A stretch of DNA of 37,494 nt, taken from assembly GCA_017380435.1 (NCBI GenBank), contig JAFODZ010000021.1, positions 1-37,494 on the forward strand. Direction: 5' to 3'. Shown here one piece after another: positions 30,708 to 37,494 of the stretch. Position 1 is the stretch's first letter. Each line of letters begins with the position of its first letter. This stretch comes from Oscillospiraceae bacterium (GTDB taxonomy: Bacteria > Bacillota > Clostridia > Oscillospirales > Oscillospiraceae). The notes below the pieces were generated by a model. That model saw nothing but the letters and a program-made list of their open reading frames with translations. It was not told the origin of the DNA and ran no database searches. The position numbers and the translations under genes are program-made.

Positions 30708-31631
30708 ATGCCAATTGTTAATACGACCGTACCTATCACATCCGAAAGCTGTGAACAGATGATTTTGGAAATCGTGCGCCAATACCCTTTTTGCCGCACA
30801 GAGGTGCTCACCCGCACCGCATTTCAAAGGCCGCTGCGCACCCTGGTCATCGGCAGCGGCCCACGAAAAGTTCTCTATTCCGCTGCCCACCATGCCAACG
30901 AATGGATCACATCGCTGATTCTTTTGAGATTCGCCGAAGAATTTGCCCAGGCTATTGAAAGCGGCAGTCAAATTTTCGACCGGGATGCCTCCCAAATTGC
31001 GCAAAACGCCACTATATATATGGTTCCTATGGTAGATCCGGACGGTGTGGATTTGGTAGTGGGCGCTATTACCGAGGGCAACATCCAGTACGACCTGGCC
31101 CGGCGGCTGGCGCAAAACTACCCGTCCATTCCCTTCCCCGACGGTTGGAAGGCCAATCTTTTGGGGGTGGATCTGAATCTGAACTATCCGGCTTTGTGGC
31201 TACAGGCCCGGGAAATCAAATTCTCCCAGGGCTTCACCTCCCCCGGACCTCGGGATTATGTGGGCCGCGCACCGCTGAATCAATTGGAAACCCGGGCCTT
31301 GGCCGGTTACACAGAGGTTTTAGACCCGGAGCTTGTAATTGCATTTCACTCCCAGGGAAAAGAAATTTATTGGAGTTTCCAGGACTACGAAGTCCCCGGC
31401 GCACGTGAACTGGGAGAGGCCTTCGCTCGAGCCAGCGGCTACACCCTCACTGAGCCTGCCTTTAATTCCAGCTTTGCCGGGTACAAAGACTGGTTTATTC
31501 AAAATTTCCGCAAGCCTGGATACACGGTTGAAGTAGGGCAAGGCGTCAACCCTCTGCCCCTGGAACAATTTGACGAGATCTACCGGGATAACCTTGGAAT
31601 TCTGGTGTTGGGTGCTACCGAGGGGTCTTAA
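30708..31631 (+). CDS. M14-family zinc carboxypeptidase (gamma-D-glutamyl-diamino acid endopeptidase-like)
   Basis: M14 metallopeptidase of 307 residues. Zinc ligands are H62 and E65 (HANE), then the His of AFHSQGKEIYW near 213; the catalytic Glu lies in TVEVGQG near 281. The VGVDLNLNYP-like segment (LLGVDLNLNYPALW) and FNSSFAGYKDWF fit the gamma-D-glutamyl-L-diamino acid endopeptidase I group, which cleaves peptidoglycan peptides, often in spore-formers. No N-terminal LysM or signal peptide is visible, so action in the cytoplasm or mother cell is possible. ATG after cggagggg. Co-orientation with the DUF368 gene is separated by that gene's own promoter. Confidence 0.88.
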   Translation: MPIVNTTVPITSESCEQMILEIVRQYPFCRTEVLTRTAFQRPLRTLVIGSGPRKVLYSAAHHANEWITSLILLRFAEEFAQAIESGSQIFDRDASQIAQNATIYMVPMVDPDGVDLVVGAITEGNIQYDLARRLAQNYPSIPFPDGWKANLLGVDLNLNYPALWLQAREIKFSQGFTSPGPRDYVGRAPLNQLETRALAGYTEVLDPELVIAFHSQGKEIYWSFQDYEVPGARELGEAFARASGYTLTEPAFNSSFAGYKDWFIQNFRKPGYTVEVGQGVNPLPLEQFDEIYRDNLGILVLGATEGS

Positions 31632-31661
31632 CCGAAACCTCTCCCATTTTCTCCGGCACTC

Positions 31662-31690
31662 TTGAAAACTGTGGAGAATTTTGGTATAAT
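31662..31690 (+). promoter_or_regulatory. Promoter of the DUF368 gene
   Basis: ttgaaa (31662-31667), 17-bp spacer, tataat (31685-31690), 29 bp before the ATG. Confidence 0.8.
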
Positions 31691-31718
31691 ATAGGCACTA
31701 AATACAAAGGAGCTTCCT

Positions 31719-32549
31719 ATGAAAAAGAATTTTTTCTTAAGAAATCTTCTATATCTGATTCAGGGTGCCATTGTAGGCGTAGGCGCTATCCTGCCCGGTG
31801 TCAGCGGTGGTGTTCTGGCAGTTGCTTTTGGTGTGTATGAGCCGCTGATGGAAATCCTCACCTCCCCCAAACGCTCCATTAAAAAGCACTACAAGCTGTT
31901 TATTCCCTTTGGAATCGGCTGGGCCGCCGGCTTCATCCTGCTGGCGCGGGTAGTGGAATGGTTTTTCTCCGTCTCCGCCGGCGCTGCGCTGATGCTGTTC
32001 TTTGGTCTGATCTGCGGCACATTGCCTCAGCTTTTCAAAACCTCCGAACGCAGCGACCCCAAAAAGAGCTGGACACCTTTTGTTCTGAGCTTGAGCCTTG
32101 CTTATTTATTCCTGCACCTGCTGGAAAACTCAACGGCCATTTCCATCCAGCCGTCACCCTGGATCTACCTGCTGTGCGGTGGCATTTGGGGTTTGAGTAT
32201 GATCATCCCCGGTCTTTCTTCCTCGTCCATTTTGATCTATTTAGGACTCTATGAACCTATGACCGCTGCTCTGGGTGCGCTGGAGCTACCTGCTCTTTTG
32301 CCTATGCTCGCCGGCATTGCCATTTCGGCAGCAGCCTTTGCCCGGATGGTCAGCAAACTCTACAACAAAAATTATGCGCTTATGTCCCGGATCGTCTTAG
32401 GTTTTGTCATTGCGTCCTCTTTAAAGATCCTCCCCGGCGGTTTTTCCGGACCGTGGGAAATGGTCATCTCTCTGATCTGCTTCGGAGCAGGCTTCGCTGT
32501 GGCTCTTATTATGGATAACGCCCAGGCCAAGCAGGAAGCATCTGTATAA
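31719..32549 (+). CDS. DUF368 / PopT-family polyprenyl-phosphate transporter
   Basis: Integral membrane protein of 276 residues with about eight helices. It carries the twin DUF368 motifs GAIVGVGAILPGVSGGVLAVAFGVYE (about 15-40) and GGIWGLSMIIPGLSSSSILIYLGLYEP (about 150-176), an internal duplication. DUF368 proteins have been identified as undecaprenyl-phosphate translocases (PopT) that return the lipid carrier to the cytoplasmic face for cell-wall synthesis. Assignment is by family; the substrate here is inferred. Its own promoter precedes it, aaggag precedes the ATG, and a terminator follows. Confidence 0.92.
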   Translation: MKKNFFLRNLLYLIQGAIVGVGAILPGVSGGVLAVAFGVYEPLMEILTSPKRSIKKHYKLFIPFGIGWAAGFILLARVVEWFFSVSAGAALMLFFGLICGTLPQLFKTSERSDPKKSWTPFVLSLSLAYLFLHLLENSTAISIQPSPWIYLLCGGIWGLSMIIPGLSSSSILIYLGLYEPMTAALGALELPALLPMLAGIAISAAAFARMVSKLYNKNYALMSRIVLGFVIASSLKILPGGFSGPWEMVISLICFGAGFAVALIMDNAQAKQEASV

Positions 32550-32561
32550 CAAATCCATATA

Positions 32562-32592
32562 AACCCCGGCCCTGTAACCACAGGCCGGGGTT
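32562..32592 (+). terminator. Terminator after the DUF368 gene
   Basis: GC-rich stem aaccccggccctg / caggccggggtt with a 6-nt loop, 13 bp past the stop; T-tail weak. Confidence 0.75.
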
Positions 32593-32607
32593 CAGACTGT
32601 CAAAAAA

Positions 32608-32647
32608 CCGTGTCATAATGACAAAAAACTGCTTCTTTGACACGCTC
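32608..32647 (+). repeat. Collapsed copy of the family-2 repeat (copy G)
   Basis: ccgtgtcat is joined directly to aatgaca and gcttctttgacacgctcaa. These are the left and right borders of repeat E (13221-13506) with about 250 bp of inside missing. Confidence 0.65.
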
Positions 32648-32681
32648 AACCCCGGCCTTGCAACTACAAAGCCGGGGTTTT
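32647..32681. terminator. Terminator of the caspase-like protein gene
   Basis: Stem aaccccggc / gccggggtt with about 14 nt between, T-run on the plus strand; it lies just downstream of the minus-strand gene ending at 32686. Confidence 0.7.
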
Positions 32682-32685
32682 TGCA

Positions 32686-35600
32686 TTATAATTTGTAGTT
32701 TTTCGCTGCCAGGTGGTAATTGTACATTTTCAGAAGCAAATTTTGCAATTCAGCACTTCCGCCTGCAGACATATTCACAATGTAATTCATCGGCCCGTAG
32801 GTAATTATCATCGTGCCACCCTGGGGGTCAGTAACGGTCAGCGTGATCTGCTGATCCAGATTCTGCGGCACAATGCCGTCGATTTCTACATAGGACATAT
32901 CCCCCTTGGCTATTGCCTTTTGTTCCTGCCCGTTTACTGTAAATTTCAGGCCGCTGACATCTCCGGTAAAATAGAACCGAACAGCCACATTGGAACGGAA
33001 CAGCAGCGTTGCGCCATAGTAAGCTGCACCGGTCACAGAGCCGGTTATCTTGGCCTTTTCAACCGTTTCGGGAATGGGAGTAAATTCCGTTTGTTCATAG
33101 CCAGCATCCGCAAGAGATCCCACATTGCTGCCAAAGTAGCGCTGTGCCTGGGCGCCGTAGCTGAGCATTGCCTTCACCAGCGCCACAGTTTCCGCAGAGT
33201 ATGCGCCGCTGGTATTGCTCAGTATGTACTGCGCGTACTGGCGGACAGTGTAGCTTCTGCTTTCCACAACTTTCCCGCCATGCAAAACTTCAACGGTGAT
33301 CTCCTCTGTCATCTGCGCGGCGGAAACATCTACGCCAAACACATATTTCCCGTCCCGAATTTGCGCATCCGCAGCATCTGCTGTGGTGCTGTAGCCGTTG
33401 ATGGTAAAGCGCACCTGAGTATTGGCTGCGTTTTCTTCCGTCAAAGCCAGATAGAAATTCACACCAATACGATCTCCCAGAATCAGATTCCAGCTGTCAA
33501 CATAATCCTGTGTTTGCCCGCAGACGCTGCACACACCGTTTTCATAGCTGTGATCCGCCTTGGGAAGGATCTGCTGGGAAGTTACTTCTCCGCAATCGTT
33601 ACAATATGTGGTTTGCGCGCCTTCTTTTGTACAGGTGGCAGCCACAGTTTCTGTATGGGTATTTTGGTGGTTACACAGAAACGCGGTATAGTCTGTAGTG
33701 TAGTAGATTGCAACATTTTTGGCGCTCTTTTTGTATAGAGCAATAGGTTTCTGGTTGGAGTAAGAGCTGGCTTTATAGTACCGGAAGCGACTGCCATCGG
33801 CATTAAAACGCATACGCGAGGTATTGCTGACGATATCCGCATTTCCGTCAGCATCAATACGCAGGGTGTTAGCCGCAGCAGATGTACCGGCATTGAGCTT
33901 ATTGCTGTCCGCAGTGCCGCTGATGTACTTGTTATTCCCTCCCAAAAGGGAGTATCCTCCGCTAACCGCGGAAATGGTGAATTTACAGGGGTCTCCTTCT
34001 TCAGAAGAAATGGTGCCATCAGTAATCGTCACAGTTCGGTAATTATACTGGGTATCTATACTTGGAAGGGAGCTGTCCAGAATCCATCCGCCATCTTCAT
34101 AGACGATGAGATACTCTCCCGACCAATCCGTCTGATTCGTTGTGACTTTCACATAATCGCCGGGACCGTCCTCTTCCACCTCATAGCTGTACAGGGCATA
34201 CAGAGTAGTATCGGCGGCAGGGACAAAGGAATCGGTGTAGTAATCAGGTTTTTCTTTAGTATCCTCGGCCAACCTGCTTTCTGTCCAGCCTACAAACCGA
34301 CATCCTTCTGCATTCTCAGCAACAGGCAGAATCATCTCATCGCCGGAATAGCCGGTTTGACTTGCTGCGTTTGCTCCCACAAAGTTCACCGTAACGGGCG
34401 TTTTAGGTGCAAAATTGATCTGCACTGTACAATCCGTTGCCGCATTAACTGTAAAAACATTTCCGTTTTGGGTGACGGCCGCTGTGCCTGCGGTCACCGT
34501 TGCACTTTGGGCAAAGTACCCGGTGGCAGGAGTCGCGGTGATGGTATCGCCATTGACAGCCACATTGCCCCAGGTGGTATTGTTGCTGTTTGCCGTAATT
34601 TTTGCCTGGCTGAACAAAGTATATGTAGATTTCACGGTCTGCTCAGAGCAAGCGCCGTAGTTCGTGCCTTTGTCTCTTTGACCCGGGTGCGCATCTTCAT
34701 CGGATACCACCACCGGGAATGCCGAACGATACTGCCGTGCTTGAGAAAGAGTATAGCCGGTTCCGCTCCAACCATATTCACTTGCAATCGGTTCTGACCA
34801 GTCCCAGCTACCCCATTTGGACTTCATAGCACGGATAGATTCTGCAACCGTCTTGCCGGCTATCATATTGTCCCAAAAAGTTTCCTCAAAGCAGTAGTCG
34901 CCGGCAAAGGTGACAGACTGAGAGTAGCCGTAAACCACCTCTACACCCTTTGCCCGCATAGGCTGGCACATAGTATCCGTAGCCATGCCCAGGCAGATTG
35001 CCATCCACAAAAGACCCGCCGGAGAATTTTTCTCCATATGATTGGCAATGGCCGCACCAGTGACGCAAGCGCACATAAGGCCATCAGAATCCGTAAAGTA
35101 TGTAGCGCCGTCGTTGTAGTCCTCCGTGGTCAAGCCAGCCTTGCTGGTCAGGCACAAATAAGAGTATTTCGCACCCGACACATAGTCATACACTTCATAT
35201 CCGTCGGGATCCAAACCTATATAACTGCCTTCATAATCGGTGGTGCCGTGGGAGTCAAAAATAACCACAGCGCCCCTCTCCATAGCATCGGCAATCAAAT
35301 CGATCGTAGCGGATTTGCCGGAGTACAGGGTATATCCATCCGAGTCGCCGATGGCAGTGGCAATGGATTTGGCCTCGTTTTTGTACTGTTCCGTGAAGGA
35401 ATCATCCATTCCGTAATAAGGGCCAATCAGATAAACCTGCTTAGAAGTGGGCCAGCCACCCTTGGTAGCCTTCGGCGCATTGTATATCCCCGCAGGCTCG
35501 GGATTTTCCGGTGCCTGCATATTATCATACTTTTCCCGCATGTAAGGATTATAGATACAGCGGATGCCTTCGTCAGTCCACCAGGTAAAGGCGTTGCCAT

Positions 35601-35859
35601 TACGCTCTAAAGAGCCCTCCACATAGTTTTCCGATGCCATAACAATTTGTATAGCCGCATCGGTTTTCTGCGTTTGGGTGGTATTTTTCTTTGCAGGAGC
35701 ATCCTCCATCGCATCAATTTGTGCAAATACTTCATTGACAATCGCATAATCCGCATCCGTCAACTCGATTGGTTCTTCCGTTTCTTGTGCGTGGCTAACG
35801 GGGACGATGCCAAATACCAAGGCAAAAGCTAAAAATAGGGAAAACAATCGTTTCATCAT
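32686..35859 (-). CDS. Secreted caspase/gingipain-like (clan CD) cysteine peptidase, multidomain
   Basis: Large exported protein of 1057 residues. The signal peptide ends near VSHAQ. The N-terminal domain resembles C25/clan CD peptidases: H204 in VVIFDSHGTTD and C289 in LLWMAICLGMATD, about 85 residues apart, are the likely dyad. Further on are a beta-grasp-like repeat (InlB-type, GYSGDEMILPV...FVGWTESRL, about 480-540), a region GEYLIVYEDGG...IALYKKS (about 565-700) typical of gut-bacterial surface proteins, a Cys-rich module (TCTKEGAQTTYCNDCG...CSVCGQ, about 740-785) and a C-terminal unit of about 270 residues (SWNLILGDRIGVNFYLAL onward). No anchor is visible. The start is uncertain among GTG 35868, ATG 35859 and ATG 35856. 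Extracellular proteolysis or adhesion is inferred. Confidence 0.82.
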   Translation of the reverse strand: MMKRLFSLFLAFALVFGIVPVSHAQETEEPIELTDADYAIVNEVFAQIDAMEDAPAKKNTTQTQKTDAAIQIVMASENYVEGSLERNGNAFTWWTDEGIRCIYNPYMREKYDNMQAPENPEPAGIYNAPKATKGGWPTSKQVYLIGPYYGMDDSFTEQYKNEAKSIATAIGDSDGYTLYSGKSATIDLIADAMERGAVVIFDSHGTTDYEGSYIGLDPDGYEVYDYVSGAKYSYLCLTSKAGLTTEDYNDGATYFTDSDGLMCACVTGAAIANHMEKNSPAGLLWMAICLGMATDTMCQPMRAKGVEVVYGYSQSVTFAGDYCFEETFWDNMIAGKTVAESIRAMKSKWGSWDWSEPIASEYGWSGTGYTLSQARQYRSAFPVVVSDEDAHPGQRDKGTNYGACSEQTVKSTYTLFSQAKITANSNNTTWGNVAVNGDTITATPATGYFAQSATVTAGTAAVTQNGNVFTVNAATDCTVQINFAPKTPVTVNFVGANAASQTGYSGDEMILPVAENAEGCRFVGWTESRLAEDTKEKPDYYTDSFVPAADTTLYALYSYEVEEDGPGDYVKVTTNQTDWSGEYLIVYEDGGWILDSSLPSIDTQYNYRTVTITDGTISSEEGDPCKFTISAVSGGYSLLGGNNKYISGTADSNKLNAGTSAAANTLRIDADGNADIVSNTSRMRFNADGSRFRYYKASSYSNQKPIALYKKSAKNVAIYYTTDYTAFLCNHQNTHTETVAATCTKEGAQTTYCNDCGEVTSQQILPKADHSYENGVCSVCGQTQDYVDSWNLILGDRIGVNFYLALTEENAANTQVRFTINGYSTTADAADAQIRDGKYVFGVDVSAAQMTEEITVEVLHGGKVVESRSYTVRQYAQYILSNTSGAYSAETVALVKAMLSYGAQAQRYFGSNVGSLADAGYEQTEFTPIPETVEKAKITGSVTGAAYYGATLLFRSNVAVRFYFTGDVSGLKFTVNGQEQKAIAKGDMSYVEIDGIVPQNLDQQITLTVTDPQGGTMIITYGPMNYIVNMSAGGSAELQNLLLKMYNYHLAAKNYKL

Positions 35860-35903
35860 ACGCCTCACCGGTTCCTCTCTTTTTCTATTTGGGGGACGAT
35901 TTT

Positions 35904-35932
35904 ATTATAAAGCACTGCCGGTATCATTACAA
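35904..35932 (-). promoter_or_regulatory. Promoter of the caspase-like protein gene
   Basis: On the minus strand: ttgtaa (35927-35932), 17-bp spacer, tataat (35904-35909), 45 bp upstream of the start. Confidence 0.78.
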
Positions 35933-36020
35933 GGGTCGGCTGAAATTTCTTTGTTTTTTATCTATAAATAAAATTTATATATATTACTTTTTAAATTATA
36001 GATAAAGTGCTGCAATCTTA

Positions 36021-36049
36021 TTGCGCAAAGAGAAAGATTATGCTATAAT
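36021..36049 (+). promoter_or_regulatory. Extended -10 promoter of the trigger-factor-like gene
   Basis: ttgcgc (36021-36026), 17-bp spacer, tataat (36044-36049) preceded by tgc, an extended -10. Confidence 0.8.
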
Positions 36050-36087
36050 ACCCTGTGGAAATTTGGAAACAGAGGAGATTTCAGACT

Positions 36088-37032
36088 ATGTCTTTTACAT
36101 ACAAGGGTCTGACCGCAGAAATGACCCGTCACATCGTAACTGACGAAGAAACCGAGCGCCAGCTGCAGCGTCTTTTGCAGCAGAATCCCCGCGTGGCAGA
36201 GATCACCGACCGCCCCACCCAAGACGGTGACGAAGTTGTTTTGGACTATGCCGGTTTTTGTGACGGCGTGCAGTTCCCCGGCGGTACCGCGGAGAATCAG
36301 TCCTTGGTGCTCGGCAGCGGCAGATTCATCCCCGGCTTCGAAGAGCAGCTGTTGGATAAAGTAATCGGCGAAGAGGTTGATGTCAAGGTCACCTTCCCCA
36401 CCGAATACCACGCACCGGAGCTTGCCGGCAAGGAAGCTGTTTTTCACTGCAAGCTGCATAAAATTTTAGTCAAAACGCCTTATGAGCTGGACGATGTCTT
36501 TGCCAAAGAAATCGGCGGTTGCGACACTTTGGAGCAGATGCGTGAGGCTATGAAAGCCAGTATGCAAAACTATACTGACGAGCGCGGCGAAATGGATCTG
36601 CAGGATCGGCTGCTGCAGATGGCGGCAGACACCCTGGAATTCACCTGCGACCAGGATGCCTTGGACGAAGCGGTAAATGAGCAGATGAAATCCTTTGAAG
36701 CCCAGCTGAACCGGCAGGGTCTTACCCTGGAAATGTACTGCTCCTTTATGAGCAAAACCGAAAAGGAACTTCTGGAAGAAATGATTCCCACCGCCGAGGC
36801 CGCTTTGCGCAACCAGGCTGCCATCGACAAAATCGTAGCGCTGGAAGGCATTACCGCCTCCGACGAAGAAATCGGACAGGCCATCGCCCTGGTCGCCCGG
36901 CAGAACAATATGACCGTGGAACAGCTCAAGCCCTATATGAACGAAGCGTTTCACGAAGCAATCATCCACAGTGTACAAACCGGCAAGGTGATGTCCCTGA
37001 TTCGGGAGAACGCCACCGTGACGGTCGTATAA
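36088..37032 (+). CDS. Trigger-factor-like FKBP peptidyl-prolyl isomerase lacking the ribosome-binding domain
   Basis: Peptidyl-prolyl isomerase/chaperone of 314 residues. An FKBP-type domain occupies about 45-130 (GDEVVLDYAGFCDGVQFPGG, LGSGRFIPGFEEQLLDKVIGEEVDVKVTFPTEYHAPELAGKEAVF), followed by the helical trigger-factor C-terminal domain to the end. The N-terminal ribosome-docking domain of true trigger factor (with GFRKGK motif) is missing; only about 40 residues precede the FKBP part. It has no signal peptide, so it is cytoplasmic. ATG 36088 follows gaggag; a frame extending to 36055 lacks a site. fhs follows 64 bp downstream. The role may be folding of selected proteins rather than nascent chains in general. 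Confidence 0.9.
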   Translation: MSFTYKGLTAEMTRHIVTDEETERQLQRLLQQNPRVAEITDRPTQDGDEVVLDYAGFCDGVQFPGGTAENQSLVLGSGRFIPGFEEQLLDKVIGEEVDVKVTFPTEYHAPELAGKEAVFHCKLHKILVKTPYELDDVFAKEIGGCDTLEQMREAMKASMQNYTDERGEMDLQDRLLQMAADTLEFTCDQDALDEAVNEQMKSFEAQLNRQGLTLEMYCSFMSKTEKELLEEMIPTAEAALRNQAAIDKIVALEGITASDEEIGQAIALVARQNNMTVEQLKPYMNEAFHEAIIHSVQTGKVMSLIRENATVTVV

Positions 37033-37096
37033 ACCAAGTTAACAATGTGCCAGATGGCACCGAGCACCCCATAATTAATAAGGAGGAACATACACC

Positions 37097-37494
37097 ATGG
37101 CAATCATTTTCGACGAAAATGGCAAGTACGTTGACGAGAAAGGTCACGTAAAACTCGACCCCACCAAGTTTGCTGACTGGCAGATCGCCGAGGAAGCAGA
37201 GAAGACTCTGCCCTCCGTAGATTTCTTCCGTCAGAAGCTGGGCCTGCTGGAGGACGAAATCATCCCCTACGGCAAGACCCCCAAGATCGACTTCATTAAG
37301 GTTATGAACCGTCTGCAGGACAAGCCCGACGGCAAGTTCATCGAAGTCACCGCTGTTACCCCCACCCCCTTCGGTGAAGGCAAGTCCACCGTTTCTCTGG
37401 GTCTGATCGAAGGCCTGGGCTACATCGGCAAGAATGCCGGCGGCGCTCTGCGTCAGCCCTCCGGCGGCCCCACCATGAACGTTAAGGGTACCGC
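37097..37494 (+). CDS. fhs: Formate-tetrahydrofolate ligase, 5' part
   Basis: N-terminal 132 codons of formyltetrahydrofolate synthetase, cut by the window end. It makes 10-formyl-THF from formate, ATP and THF, and feeds one-carbon metabolism or the methyl branch of acetogenesis. The nucleotide-binding motif [16 protein letters not shown] (about 95-110) and [13 protein letters not shown] further on identify it. About 25-30 residues at the start ([21 protein letters not shown]) precede the usual family N-terminus. aggagg lies ten bases before the ATG at 37097. Codon usage is that of a highly expressed gene. Confidence 0.94.
   Translation, partial: MAIIFDENGKYVDEKGHVKLDPTKFADWQIAEEAEKTLPSVDFFRQKLGLLEDEIIPYGKTPKIDFIKVMNRLQDKPDGKFIEVTAVTPTPFGEGKSTVSLGLIEGLGYIGKNAGGALRQPSGGPTMNVKGT

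Overview
The window looks like chromosome from an anaerobic, endospore-forming Clostridia, probably Oscillospirales/Ruminococcaceae-like (genus not determinable by eye). The reasons are the yabP-yabQ-divIC-yabR sporulation/division block with a sigma-E-like promoter, an oxygen-sensitive class III ribonucleotide reductase with its activase, a flavodiiron protein, formate-tetrahydrofolate ligase, moderate-to-high GC, strong Shine-Dalgarno sites, and dispersed palindromic intergenic repeats. Nearly all of the sequence is protein-coding. I saw no tRNA, rRNA, CRISPR array, prophage or transposase.

Layout. 1-1.8 kb: rpsB-tsf, then a convergent DUF212 membrane protein. 2.5-5.8 kb: nrdG and nrdD; nrdD has a consensus promoter and two NrdR boxes exactly 32 bp apart. 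6-9 kb: a thioredoxin-reductase-like flavoprotein that lacks the usual NADPH motif, a flavodiiron O2/NO reductase and a YwaF/TMEM164-type membrane protein, then a convergent YitT protein. 10-13.2 kb: a barstar gene, a surface lipoprotein carrying a PASTA-like domain and a complete barnase domain, and a eukaryotic-type glycogen branching enzyme. 13.5-17.4 kb (minus): SDR, rpiB and a six-repeat membrane-anchored surface protein. 17.5-19 kb (minus): yabP, yabQ, divIC, yabR. 19.1 kb: TatD nuclease.

20-27.8 kb (minus) is the most unusual part: a tight seven-gene operon of an acyl-AMP ligase fused to a carrier domain, a GPH-type MFS transporter, two PlsC-like acyltransferases, a second acyl-AMP ligase, a free acyl carrier protein, and an LRAT-4'-phosphopantetheinyl transferase fusion. 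Together these supply carrier activation, fatty-acid activation, acyl transfer and possible lipid movement. The set resembles a dismantled and enlarged version of the E. coli Aas/LplT lysophospholipid re-acylation system. The product is unknown.

28-37.5 kb: gdhA; galE (minus); an M14 peptidase; a DUF368/PopT-family polyprenyl-phosphate transporter; a large secreted caspase/gingipain-like protein (minus); a trigger-factor-like prolyl isomerase without the ribosome-binding domain; and the 5' end of fhs.

Six intergenic repeats fall into two interrelated palindromic families with inverted ends, one nested inside the other at one site. These look like non-autonomous MITE/REP-type elements. All functions are inferred from sequence motifs read by eye; no database search was run.
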